64,000 nucleotides of DNA from contig NZ_CP108488.1 in the NCBI RefSeq assembly GCF_035987325.1, forward strand, positions 8,990,001-9,054,000. The letters run 5' to 3'. Position 1 is the first letter of the stretch. Each line of letters opens with the position of its first letter. A program made the position numbers and the translations under genes. This DNA comes from Streptomyces sp. NBC_01244. GTDB lineage: Bacteria; Actinomycetota; Actinomycetes; Streptomycetales; Streptomycetaceae. Below the pieces are notes generated by a model. It made no database searches. It was not told where the DNA came from and saw only the letters and a program-made list of their open reading frames with translations. Shown piece after piece: positions 54,127-63,700 of this stretch.

Positions 54127-55008
54127 TCAGTCCTGTCGGCTGCTCTCGTCGCGCAGCCAGGTGGAGAAGTCCCCGGTCCGGATGGCCTTGCGGGCTCGCC
54201 GGCGGGCCGCGAGGGCCGCCACGACGAACACCACCACCCCGGGCAGCAGCCGGGGCTGGGCCCGGAGCAGCGCCCGCAGGTCTCCGGAGCCGGTGCGCGC
54301 GGACGGTGGGGGCGCCGCAGGGTCGGAGGCCCGCGCCGCCTGGAACCGCTCGAGCTCGGCGGAGGAAGTCGCCGCCCGCACACGGCGTTTGATCAGGTCG
54401 CCCCAGGTGCGCGGCGGGAGCACCACGACCCTGGCCGACTCCACGACCCGCCGCTCTGCCGGTGCGAAAGCCAGGGACGCGGCCAGGTCGTCGGCCATCA
54501 GCGGCGGCAGGGCGGCGAGCCGGGCGTGCCCCGGCTCGGTCACCGCGATGACCCCGCGCCCGAACAGTCCCTCGCGGACGGCCGGCAGCAGCTGCCAGAC
54601 CCGGTAGTAGGCCCGGACCGGCCAGGCGCAGCCGGTAAACGGAATGTCGCGGCCGGGGGCCGCGGCGAGCAGGGCCGGGTCGGTGGCGAGGGTTTCGGCG
54701 AGGGCCCGTACGTCGGCCGCGCCGACCACCACGTCCGCGTCCACGTAGAGACGGGGGAAGCCGCGCGCGTGCTCGTCGCCCACCCGAAGTGCCCGGTGTT
54801 TGGAGGGAGTCGGGATCTCGACCACCTGTACGCGGGGGCCTCGCGCGGCGGCCTCCGCGGCGGTGTCGTCCGTACAGCCGTTGCACACCACGACGATGTC
54901 GGGGCCCGTCTCCGGGGCCCCGTCCAGGAGTGCGTCGAGGAGCCGGCCGATGACCCGGCCCTCGTTGTGGGCCGGGATCACGATGCTGGTCACCCCGGAA
55001 GTATGCAT
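54127..55008 (-). CDS. Family 2 glycosyltransferase
   Basis: GT-A-fold glycosyltransferase using a nucleotide sugar. The start TSIVIPAHNEGRVIGRLLDALL is the classical GT2 N-terminus; IVVVCNGCTDDTAAEA binds the nucleotide and RLYVDADVVV holds the metal-binding DxD. The late WGDLIKRRVRAA is a positive helix, and a single hydrophobic segment (LLPGVVVFVVAALAARRRARKA) near the end could anchor it to the membrane. ATG at 55008; a GTG at 54993 is an alternative. It diverges from the sugar-nucleotide operon at 55412 and may use its product. Confidence 0.87.
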   Translation of the reverse strand: MHTSGVTSIVIPAHNEGRVIGRLLDALLDGAPETGPDIVVVCNGCTDDTAAEAAARGPRVQVVEIPTPSKHRALRVGDEHARGFPRLYVDADVVVGAADVRALAETLATDPALLAAAPGRDIPFTGCAWPVRAYYRVWQLLPAVREGLFGRGVIAVTEPGHARLAALPPLMADDLAASLAFAPAERRVVESARVVVLPPRTWGDLIKRRVRAATSSAELERFQAARASDPAAPPPSARTGSGDLRALLRAQPRLLPGVVVFVVAALAARRRARKAIRTGDFSTWLRDESSRQD

Positions 55009-55411
55009 GGTCGAACGCCCGTACCGACCGTTTCCTCCAACTCTCCCCGGGGGTACGCCCCGTGGTCTAGATTGAACGCAGCCGACCGGATTGGGCGTGC
55101 TTCGGCGATGCCGGGGTCCACGCTGCGATCCAGTCGGCGCAGGGTAGTTGGGGCAGGTTGCGGGCTCGGCGGCTTGGGGGAACAGGCCGCCTGTCCGTGG
55201 CCGGCCGGCGCGAGGGGTGCCGGACGGCCGGGGGGCGGAAGTACGTGCAACACGTACGGCATCGGTCGTGGGGGCCATCACCGTCGGGCGGGTCACGCAC
55301 GGGTCGCGCAGGCGCCCGGCATGCCCTCGACGGCACCCCCTTCCTTCGCACGCGTTCCGGCCATGGGTCGTCGACACGCCCGCGGGCGTGCGCGGAAGGA
55401 AAGGGAACGCT
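55009..55411. other. Divergent promoter region between glycosyltransferase and sugar-nucleotide operon
   Basis: About 400 bp without a supported gene. TGGTCTAGA at 55063-55071 equals the left part of the DasR (dre) core, followed by ATTGAACG, and TAGATT could be a -10. Ribosome site AAGGGAA precedes the GTG at 55412. Otherwise no clear operator or RNA element seen. Confidence 0.45.
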
Positions 55412-56512
55412 GTGAAGGACACCGCGAAGGACGCCGGGCGGGACGCCACGGGCGCAGGTGCGGGACGGACCGAGCCGTTAGGGGTCGCCGTCGTCGGAGC
55501 GGGCTACTGGGGCCCCAATCTCGTCCGCAATTTCCAGTCGAGTCCGGAGTTCCGGCTCCGCTGGCTCTGTGATCTGAACGTGGACCGGGCACGGCAGGTG
55601 CTCGGCGGGTACTCCACGGTCCAGGCGACCGAGGATTACGCGGCGGTCCTGGCCGACCCCGCCGTCGACGCCGTCGCCGTGGCCACCCCGGCCGGCACCC
55701 ACCTCGACGTCGCCCTGGCCGCCCTGCGCGCAGGCAAGCACGTCCTCGTGGAGAAGCCGCTCGCCGCCACCTACGAGGACGGACTGCGGCTGGTCAACGA
55801 GGCCGAGGAACGCGGTCTCACGCTGATGTGCGACCACACCTACTGCTACACCCCGGCGGTGGGCCGCATCCGCGACATGGTCCGCTCCGGCGAACTCGGC
55901 GACATCCAGTTCGTGGACTCGGTGAGGATCAACCTCGGGCTGGTCCAGAAGGACATCGACGTCCTGTGGGACCTGGCCCCCCACGACCTCTCGGTCCTCG
56001 ACTTCATCCTCCCGGACAACGTCCACCCGGTCGCCGTCGCCGCCCACGGGGCCGACCCGATCGGGGCCGGCCAGTCCTGCGTGGCCTACCTGACGCTCCA
56101 GCTCAACACCGGCGCCATCGCGCACGTGCACGTCAACTGGCTGTCCCCGGTGAAGGTCCGCACCACGATGGTCGGCGGCTCCAAGCGCACCCTGGTGTGG
56201 GACGACCTCAACCCCACGCAGCGGGTCGCGGTGTTCGACCGGGGGGTCGACCTCACGGCACCGCAGGAGATCGGCGCGGACGAGCGCCGCGACATGCTCG
56301 TCTCCTACCGGACCGGCGACATGGTGGCACCCGCGATCGGCGAGAAGGAGGCCCTGCGCAGCATGGTCGAGGAGTTCGCCGCGGCGATCAGGACGCGGCG
56401 GCCGGCGCTCACCGACGGCCGGGCCGGACTCCAGGTCCTCGACATCCTCGAAGCGGCCTCCCGCAGCCTGGAGTTCAAGGGCGCCGTCGTCGGACTGCGC
56501 ACCGGCCGTTGA
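55412..56512 (+). CDS. Gfo/Idh/MocA-family NAD-dependent sugar dehydrogenase
   Basis: Rossmann domain GVAVVGAGYWGPNLVRNFQSS binds NAD(P); the conserved EKP motif is HVLVEKPLAATYEDG (~residue 115), and YCYTPAVGRIRDMVRSGELGDIQFVDSVR belongs to the C-terminal catalytic domain. Members in such clusters oxidise C3 of a UDP-HexNAc-type sugar, making a keto sugar for an aminotransferase. GTG at 55412 has AAGGGAA upstream. 366 aa is normal. First gene of a cluster with epimerase, two DegT aminotransferases and an acyltransferase, an arrangement reminiscent of WbpB/WlbA-like pathways to diamino sugars. Confidence 0.87.
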   Translation: MKDTAKDAGRDATGAGAGRTEPLGVAVVGAGYWGPNLVRNFQSSPEFRLRWLCDLNVDRARQVLGGYSTVQATEDYAAVLADPAVDAVAVATPAGTHLDVALAALRAGKHVLVEKPLAATYEDGLRLVNEAEERGLTLMCDHTYCYTPAVGRIRDMVRSGELGDIQFVDSVRINLGLVQKDIDVLWDLAPHDLSVLDFILPDNVHPVAVAAHGADPIGAGQSCVAYLTLQLNTGAIAHVHVNWLSPVKVRTTMVGGSKRTLVWDDLNPTQRVAVFDRGVDLTAPQEIGADERRDMLVSYRTGDMVAPAIGEKEALRSMVEEFAAAIRTRRPALTDGRAGLQVLDILEAASRSLEFKGAVVGLRTGR

Positions 56513-56594
56513 GCGTTGAGAACGCCGCCCGGGACGCGTGCGGCGCGCCGGGCACAGCAGGGAACACCATGACCGACTCAGTAGGGGCAGGGCG

Positions 56595-57623
56595 TTGAGC
56601 AGCGTACGAGGCAAGAGGATTCTGGTCACCGGCGGAGCGGGCACGATCGGCTCGCACCTGGTGGACCTGCTGGTGGACAACGGGGCACGCGAGATCGTCG
56701 TGCTCGACAACTTCGTACGGGGACGCCGCGCCAACCTGGCCCGCGCCCTGCCCAGCGGAGTGGTGGACCTGGTCGAGGGCGATATCCGCGACATATCGGC
56801 CGTGCGCAAGGCGACCGAAGGTGCCGACCTGGTCTTCCACCTGGCGGCGATCCGGATCACCCAGTGCGCCGAAGAGCCGCGGCTGGCCAACGAGGTGATG
56901 GTCGACGGGACGTTCAACGTACTCGAGGCCGCCGCGGCCGCCGGCGTGGGCAAGGTCATCGCCTCGTCCTCGGCCTCGGTCTACGGGATGGCGGAGTCCT
57001 TCCCGACCACCGAGCGCCACCACGCCTACAACAACGACACCTTCTACGGGGCCGCGAAGGCCTTCAACGAGGGCGTGCTGCGCAGTTTCCACGCCATGTA
57101 CGGGCTGGACTACGTCGCACTGCGCTACTTCAACGTGTACGGCCCCCGGATGGACATCCACGGGCTGTACACCGAGGTGCTGATCCGCTGGATGGAGCGG
57201 ATCGCCGCGGGCGAACCGCCGCTGATCCTCGGCGACGGCACCCAGACCATGGACTTCGTCGACGTACGGGACATCGCCAGGGCCAACCTGCTGGCCGCCG
57301 AATCGGACCTGACCGACGAGGTGTTCAACATCGCGAGCGGCTCCGAGACCAGTCTCCTCGACCTGGCGAACGGCCTCCTGGAGGCCATGGACGCCGAGGG
57401 GCTGGCGCCGGAGCACGGCCCGGCCCGCGCCGTGAACGGGGTGACCCGCCGGCTCGCGGACATCTCGCAGGCCGCGGACCGCCTCGGCTTCACGGCCGAG
57501 ATCGACCTGCGCAGCGGGCTGCGGGACCTGGTCGACTGGTGGCGGGCCGAGCGCGCGGAGGCCGCGAAGGCCGCAGGGACCGCGGAGACCGCGGGCGCGG
57601 CCGCCGCGGAGGCCGGCCGATGA
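56595..57623 (+). CDS. NAD-dependent epimerase/dehydratase (extended SDR, nucleotide-sugar)
   Basis: Acts on an NDP-sugar in the cytoplasm. The cofactor motif is ILVTGGAGTIGSHLVDLL (GxxGxxG), with VVLDNF and GDIRDIS; the active site is SSSASVYGM (Ser) and FYGAAKAFNE (Tyr-x3-Lys). RYFNVYGPRM and DFVDVRDIARA are sugar-nucleotide epimerase signatures. The start is a TTG at 56595, because the fold begins immediately after it (SSVRGKRILVTGG). Stop overlaps the next start (ATGA). The low-complexity Ala-rich end (~20 residues) is likely disordered. Could be a 4-epimerase or 4,6-dehydratase; the motif FYGAAKAFNE favours GalE/WbpP-like. Confidence 0.87.
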   Translation: MSSVRGKRILVTGGAGTIGSHLVDLLVDNGAREIVVLDNFVRGRRANLARALPSGVVDLVEGDIRDISAVRKATEGADLVFHLAAIRITQCAEEPRLANEVMVDGTFNVLEAAAAAGVGKVIASSSASVYGMAESFPTTERHHAYNNDTFYGAAKAFNEGVLRSFHAMYGLDYVALRYFNVYGPRMDIHGLYTEVLIRWMERIAAGEPPLILGDGTQTMDFVDVRDIARANLLAAESDLTDEVFNIASGSETSLLDLANGLLEAMDAEGLAPEHGPARAVNGVTRRLADISQAADRLGFTAEIDLRSGLRDLVDWWRAERAEAAKAAGTAETAGAAAAEAGR

Positions 57624-58813
57624 GCGCCCGGGACGCCGGCGCCGCCGCCGATCCGGCTCCTGCTCAGGCTCCGGCTCCCGCGCGGATCCCCGTCATGATC
57701 CCGTGGCTCGGGGAGGACGAGGCGCGGGCCGCCGCCGACGCGGTGCTCTCCGGGTGGGTGGCCCAGGGTCCAAGGGTCGCGGAGTTCGAGCGGGCCTTCG
57801 CCGAGCGGGTGGGCGCGGAGCACGGCATCGCGGTGAGCTCGTGCACCACCGCCCTGCACCTCTCGCTCATCGCCCTGGACCTCGGTCCGGGCGACGAGGT
57901 CGTCGTCCCCTCGCTGTCCTTCATCGCCACGGCCAACGCGGTGCGCTACGTGGGCGCGCACCCGGTGTTCGCGGACGTCGAGGAGGCCACCGGGAACCTG
58001 ACCCCGGCCACCGTGGACGCCGTCCGCACCCCGCGCACCAAAGCGGTGATCGCCGTCCACCAGGGCGGGGTCCCGGCCGACGTGCACGCCCTGCGCGCCG
58101 TCTGCGCCGACTGGGGCCTGGCCCTGGTGGAGGACGCCGCCTGCGGCATCGGCGCCACCGTCGGCGGCAAATCGGTCGGCCAGGGAGCACTGCTGGCCGC
58201 CTGGTCCTTCCACCCCCGCAAGGTGATCACCACCGGCGAGGGCGGCATGGTCACCACGGACGACGCCGCGTGGGCGGAGCGGCTGCGCCGTCTGCGCGAA
58301 CACGGCATGAACGTGTCCGCGGCGCAGCGGCACGCGAGCAGCAAGCCGATCGCCGAGAGCTACCTGGAGGTCGGCTACAACTACCGGATGACCGACATCC
58401 AGGCCGCGGTAGGCCTGGTCCAACTGGGCAAACTGGACGAGATCGTGGCCCGCAGACGCTTCCTCGCCGCCCGGTACGCGCAGCTCCTCGCCGGCGTCCC
58501 GGGCCTGACCCCCGTGCGGGACCCCGGTCACGGCGAGGGCAACTTCCAGTCGTACTGGGTGCTCCTGGCCGAGGACTTCCCCGTCGGCCGCGACGAGCTG
58601 CTCGCCGTGCTGGCCGGGGCCGGGATCTCGGCCCGGCGCGGGATCATGGCCTCCCACCTGGAGCCGGCGTACGCCGACCACGGTGCGGCGGCGCTGCCCG
58701 TGACCGAGCGGATCACCCGCGACTCGCTGATCCTGCCGCTGTTCCACACGATGACCGAGGAGCAGCAGGACCGGGTGGTGGCGGTGCTGCGCGAACAGGC
58801 CGACGGCGGATGA
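57620..58813 (+). CDS. DegT/DnrJ/EryC1-family PLP aminotransferase (perosamine/4-amino type)
   Basis: Transfers an amino group to a keto-sugar nucleotide. It has IPVMIPWLGEDEARAAADAVLSGWVAQGPRVAEFE, SSCTTALHLSLIALDLGPGDEVVVPSLSFIATAN, DAACGIG and the PLP-binding lysine in SFHPRKVITTGEGGMV. The sequence resembles 4-aminotransferases such as GDP-perosamine synthase or PglE/PseC relatives. ATG overlaps the previous stop; its own stop overlaps the acyltransferase start. ~400 aa with a ~20-residue Ala/Pro-rich N-terminus. With the second DegT at 59595 it could install two amino groups on one sugar, or serve two sugars. Confidence 0.88.
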   Translation: MSARDAGAAADPAPAQAPAPARIPVMIPWLGEDEARAAADAVLSGWVAQGPRVAEFERAFAERVGAEHGIAVSSCTTALHLSLIALDLGPGDEVVVPSLSFIATANAVRYVGAHPVFADVEEATGNLTPATVDAVRTPRTKAVIAVHQGGVPADVHALRAVCADWGLALVEDAACGIGATVGGKSVGQGALLAAWSFHPRKVITTGEGGMVTTDDAAWAERLRRLREHGMNVSAAQRHASSKPIAESYLEVGYNYRMTDIQAAVGLVQLGKLDEIVARRRFLAARYAQLLAGVPGLTPVRDPGHGEGNFQSYWVLLAEDFPVGRDELLAVLAGAGISARRGIMASHLEPAYADHGAAALPVTERITRDSLILPLFHTMTEEQQDRVVAVLREQADGG

Positions 58814-59598
58814 GCGGGCCGCACGGTCCCCTGACCGGGACCGCGACGACGACAAGCCTGCTGATCGTCGGCGCGGGCGGGTTCGCCCGGGAGACGGCCC
58901 AGGCCATACGGGACGCGGCCGCCGCGGACCTGGCGGCGGACCGGGTCCCGCGCTGGCGGCTCGCCGGGCACCTCGACGACGATCCGGCCCTGCACGGGCG
59001 GGACGTCGACGGCGTGCCCGTGCTGGGCGGCAGCGCCCTGGTGCACGAACGCCCGGACGCCCGCGTGGTGGTCTGCGTCGGCAGTCCCCGCGACTACGGG
59101 GTACGCGCCCGCCTGGTGCGGCGCCTGGCGCTGCCCGGGAGCCGGTACGCCACCGTGGTCCACCCCACGGCGGCGCTCTCCGGTTCCTCGGTCCTCGGGC
59201 CGGGCACGGTGCTGCTCGCGCACTGCGTGCTGACGGCCGCGGTCCGGGTGGGGGCCCACGTGGCGGTCATGCCGCACGTGGTCCTCACCCACGACGACGA
59301 GGTCGGGGACTTCGCGACCCTGGCCTCCGGGGTCCGCCTCGGCGGTGGGGTCCGGCTGGGGCGCGGGGCCTACGTGGGCGCCGGCGCACTGGTCCGGGAG
59401 AACACGAAGGTCGGCGCCTGGTCGCTGACCGGGATGGGAAGCACGGTCCTGGCCGACGTGCCGGCCGGCGAGGTGTGGGCAGGAAGCCCGGCCCGCCGGC
59501 TGCGCGAGGCGGGGGGCCCGGCGCTCGACGAGCTGCGGGCCGATGAGTCGGAGACCGGCCGGAGGCCGGAGACACGGATGGGGAGCACCGCCGCATGA
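58810..59598 (+). CDS. Hexapeptide-repeat sugar N-acyltransferase (PglD/NeuD-like)
   Basis: The N-terminal domain SLLIVGAGGFARETAQAIRDA is Rossmann-like (UDP-sugar binding), as in PglD. The C-terminal left-handed beta-helix has hexapeptide repeats (VLGPGTVLLAHCVLTAAVRVGAHVAV and ATLASGVRLGGGVRLGRGAYVGAGALV) binding acetyl-CoA; the candidate catalytic His is in VMPHVVLTHDDEVG. The end WAGSPARRLR is typical of the family. 262 aa is slightly longer than PglD. It would N-acylate the amino sugar made by a neighbouring aminotransferase. Overlaps both neighbours by four bases. Confidence 0.88.
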   Translation: MSGPHGPLTGTATTTSLLIVGAGGFARETAQAIRDAAAADLAADRVPRWRLAGHLDDDPALHGRDVDGVPVLGGSALVHERPDARVVVCVGSPRDYGVRARLVRRLALPGSRYATVVHPTAALSGSSVLGPGTVLLAHCVLTAAVRVGAHVAVMPHVVLTHDDEVGDFATLASGVRLGGGVRLGRGAYVGAGALVRENTKVGAWSLTGMGSTVLADVPAGEVWAGSPARRLREAGGPALDELRADESETGRRPETRMGSTAA

Positions 59599-60710
59599 AC
59601 CAGATACCGCTCGTCGACCTGAAGGCCGCGCACGCCGAGGTCGCGGACGCATTACGTGCGGGATTCGACCGCGTGCTGGCAGACACCGCCTTCATCGGCG
59701 GCGAGGAGGTCCGGGCCTTCGAGCGCGAGTACGCGGCCTTCGCCGGGGTCGGGCACTGCGTCGGCGTGGCCAACGGCACCGATGCCCTGGAACTGGCCCT
59801 GCGGGCCAGTGGGGTGGGCGTCGGCGACGAGGTCGTGCTGCCCGCGAACACGTTCATCGCCACCGCCGGCGCGGTCGCCCGGATCGGCGCCCGGCCGGTG
59901 CTGGCCGACTGCCTCCCCGACACCCTGCTGCTGGACCCCCGGGCCGCCCTCGACGCGGTCACCCGGGCCACCCGCGCGGTGGTCCCGGTCCATCTGTACG
60001 GACAGTGCGCCGACACGGCCTCCCTGGCCGCGGGCCTGCCCTCGTACGCCAAGCTCGTCGAGGACGCCGCGCAGAGCCAGGGTGCCTCCCGCGAGGGCCG
60101 CACCCCCGGCAGCGGCGGGATCGCCGCGACCAGCTTCTACCCGGGCAAGAACCTGGGCGCCTACGGCGATGCGGGCGCGGTGGTGACCGACGACGAGGAG
60201 GCCGCCGACCTGGTCCGGGCGCTGGCCAACCACGGCGGCGTGGCCAAGTACCGCCACGACGTGGCCGGTTTCAACAGCAGGCTCGACGGTCTGCAGGCCG
60301 TGGTGCTGCGGGCCAAGCTGGCCCGGCTCGCCGAGGGCAACGAGGCCCGCCGGGCAGCCGCCGCCCGCTACGACGGGCTGCTGGGAGACCTGGCGGCCAG
60401 CGGACGCCTCACCCTGCCGGTCACGGCGCCGGGCAACGTCCATGTCTGGCACCTGTACGTCATCCGGGTCAGCGGCGCCGACCGCGACGCGGTCGTCGGC
60501 AAGCTCAACGCGGAGGGCATCGGAGCCGGCGTGCACTACCCGGCCCCCGTCCACCTCACCCCGGCCTTCGCCCACCTCGGCCATGGACGCGGGGCCTTCC
60601 CGCACGCCGAGCTGGCCGCCGACCGGATGCTGTCCCTCCCGCTCTTCCCGCAGATCACCGCCGCCCAACAGCAGCGGGTCGTGGACGCGCTCTCAGCAGC
60701 GCTGCGCTGA
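59595..60710 (+). CDS. DegT/DnrJ/EryC1-family PLP aminotransferase (3-amino type, WbpE/QdtB-like)
   Basis: Second sugar aminotransferase of the operon. It starts IPLVDLKAAHAEVADALRAGFDRV, shows GVANGTDALELALRASGVGVGDEVVLPANTFIATA, DAAQSQGA and the PLP lysine in SFYPGKNLGAYGDAGAVVTDD. The segment YPGKNLGA-GDAG is characteristic of 3-keto-sugar aminotransferases (WbpE, QdtB, FdtB). ATG overlaps the acyltransferase stop. 371 aa is normal. In combination with the Gfo/Idh enzyme (3-dehydrogenase type) it fits a path to a 3-amino sugar nucleotide. The giant secreted protein starts 44 bp later. Confidence 0.9.
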   Translation: MNQIPLVDLKAAHAEVADALRAGFDRVLADTAFIGGEEVRAFEREYAAFAGVGHCVGVANGTDALELALRASGVGVGDEVVLPANTFIATAGAVARIGARPVLADCLPDTLLLDPRAALDAVTRATRAVVPVHLYGQCADTASLAAGLPSYAKLVEDAAQSQGASREGRTPGSGGIAATSFYPGKNLGAYGDAGAVVTDDEEAADLVRALANHGGVAKYRHDVAGFNSRLDGLQAVVLRAKLARLAEGNEARRAAAARYDGLLGDLAASGRLTLPVTAPGNVHVWHLYVIRVSGADRDAVVGKLNAEGIGAGVHYPAPVHLTPAFAHLGHGRGAFPHAELAADRMLSLPLFPQITAAQQQRVVDALSAALR

Positions 60711-60754
60711 CGCTCCGGCGTCGAATCACCAAGCCCCTCCCAAATGAGGTTCGG

Positions 60755-63700
60755 ATGAACAGACGGACAAGGCTGCTGCGGTACGGGCTCTTCACCGTGG
60801 TGGCAGCGCTGATGGCGGCGGCGCTGCCGCCATCGGTGGCGGTCGCGGCGGACCCGTGCGGCCCCGGCTCCAACGCGATCGTGTGCGAGAACTCCAAGGC
60901 GGGCACACCGATGTCCGACTGGTTCGCACCCAGTGCCTACGGCGACATCAAGGGCTTCCCGGCCCAGACCAGCGTGCAGGCGGGCGAGACCCTGCAGTTC
61001 AAGATCCAGTCGCCGACGGCCTACAAGGTGTCGGTGTACCGGCTCGGCCACTACGGGGGTGACGGGGCCCGCCTGATGTCGACCCCGGCCCAGGCCGCCC
61101 AGACCTACCCCGCCAACTTCCCCCAGGGCGGCAACCCGAAGAGCTGCACCACCAAGCCCTCCACCGGCCTGGTCGACTGCGGCAACTGGCCGGTCACCTC
61201 GACCTGGACGGTGCCCTCCGACGCCGTCTCCGGCCTCTACGTGGCCAACTTCGACCAGGCGGACGGCAACGGGGTCATGCCTTACCCGTTCGTGGTCCGC
61301 AACGACTCCAGCCACTCCGACATCGTCGTGCAGACCAGCGACCAGACCTGGCAGGCGTACAACAACTACGGCGGCCAGGACCTGTACGACGGTGGCGGGC
61401 CCGCGCCCGACGGCCGTGCCTACGAGGTGAGTTACAACCGGCCGATGGACATCGGCGGGGAGAACGGGATCTACGGATCCGAGTACCAGATGGTCGCCTG
61501 GCTGGAGCGCAACGGGTACGACGTCAGCTACATGTCGGGCATCGACATGTCGACCAAGGGCGCGACCCAGCTGCAGAACCACAAGGTGTTCATGTCCTCG
61601 GGGCACGACGAGTACTGGACCCAGGACCAGTTCACCAACGCTCTGAACGCCCGTCACGCGGGCGTCAACCAGACCTACTTCGCCGGCAACGAGGTCTTCT
61701 GGAAGACCCGCCTGGCCCCCAGCATCGACGGTGCCAACACGGCCAACCGGACCCTGGTCTGCTACAAGGAGACCAAGCTCTCCTTCCCGCAGCCCAACGG
61801 CATCCCCGACCCGAGCGGGATCTGGACGGGCACCTTCATGGACCCGGCCAGCGCCACGAACGGCCGGCCCTACCAGCCGCAGAACCAGGTCACCGGCTCG
61901 CTGTTCAGCGTGAACGGCTACCGCAGCGACGCGATCACCGTCCCCGGCGCGTACGCCAAGATGCGCCTGTGGCGGGGTACCACCGTCGCGAACCTGACCC
62001 CCTCCCAGACCGCCACCTTCCCCGTCGGCACGCTCGGCTACGAGTGGGACAGTGACGTGGAGGACGCGGCGCGCCCGCCCGGGCAGATCGCGATGTCCTC
62101 CACCACGGTGGACATCAACGACGGCAAGTACCGCCTGGACTACGGGAACACCTACGGCAACGGGACCGCGACGCACAGCCTGGTCGCCTTCCGGGACCAG
62201 GTCTCCAACGCCCTGGTCTTCGGCTCCGGCACCGTGCAGTGGTCCTGGGGCCTGACCAACATGCCGACCGGAAACCCGGACGACGCCGTGGTCACCGAGG
62301 ACAAGCGGATGCAGCAGGCGACGGTGAACATCTTCGCCGACATGGGGGTCCAGCCCAAGTCCCTGCAGAGCAACCTGCTCGTGGCAACCGCCTCTACGGA
62401 CACCACCGGACCGGTCATCACCGTGAGCAGCCCCGCGGCGAACTCCACGGTGCCCGCCCTGCGGCCCGTGACCATCACGGGCACCGCCTCCGACAGCGGC
62501 GGCGGAGTCGTCGCCCGGGTGGAGGTCTCCACCGACGGCGGAACCACCTGGAAGGCCACCACGGGCGTCGGGTCCTGGAGCTACAAGTGGACCCCGACCA
62601 CCCCCGGTTCCGCACAGATCAAGGTCCGTGCGGTCGACGACAGCGTCAACATCGGCGCCACCACCACCGTGCCGCTGACCGTGGGCCCCCAGCAGTGCCC
62701 CTGCACCGTCTGGCCCGCCGCGGCCGTGCCGGGCACCGTCAACGCCGGTGACGGCAGCGCCGTGGAACTCGGCGTGAAGATCCGCTCCTCGGTGCCCGGT
62801 TCGATCACGGGCGTCCGCTTCTACAAGTCCCCGGCCAACACCGGCACCCACACGGGCAGCCTGTGGAGCAGCTCCGGCCAGCGCCTGGCCACGGGCACCT
62901 TCACCAACGAGACGGCCTCGGGCTGGCAGCAGCTCAACTTCTCCTCGCCGATCCCCGTCAAGGCCAACACCACCTACATAGCCTCCTACTTCGCCCCCAA
63001 CGGCGGCTACTCCTTCGACACCACCTTCGCCTCCTCCGACGCCGGACTGGCCCCGTTCACCGCGCTGAAGAGCGGTACCGACGGCGGCAACGGCCTCTAC
63101 CGCTACAGCGGCACCGGCGGGTTCCCGTCCACCGCCTCCTCCGGCAGCAACTACTGGGTGGACGCGGTCCTCGACACCGCCACCGCGAGCACGACGCCGC
63201 CGACCGTCACCTCGACCAGCCCGCAGTCGGCGGCGACCGGCACCGCGATCACCGCGACCGTCAAGGCCACCTTCAACTCGGCCGTGGACGCCGACACCCT
63301 GGTGTTCACCGTCAAGGATCCGGGCGGCGCCACCGTCCCGGGCAGCAAGGTCCTCGACGTGTCCAACAGCGCCACCTTCACCCCGTCCACCGAACTGGCG
63401 CTGGGCACCACCTACACGGCGTCGGTCCAGGTCGCCGACCTGTGGGGCAACGCCATGGCCGCGCCGGTCACCTGGACCTTCACCACCAGCACGAGCCCGC
63501 CCGCGGTGAACTGCCCCTGCACCCTGTGGGGTCCGGGCGCCACCCCGACCACGGCCAACGTCAACGACGACACCAACTCCGTGGAACTGGGCACCCGTTT
63601 CCAGTCCACGGTCGCCGGCTACGTCACCGGTGTCACCTTCTACAAGGGTCCCGGGAACACCGGCACGCACACCGGCAGCCTCTGGTCCGCCTCCGGCACG

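Noticed and set aside
56570..56599. Tiny frame MTDSVGAGR just before the epimerase
   Set aside because: Ten codons without a distinct ribosome site or conserved feature; more likely part of the untranslated spacer, though its stop overlaps the TTG start.
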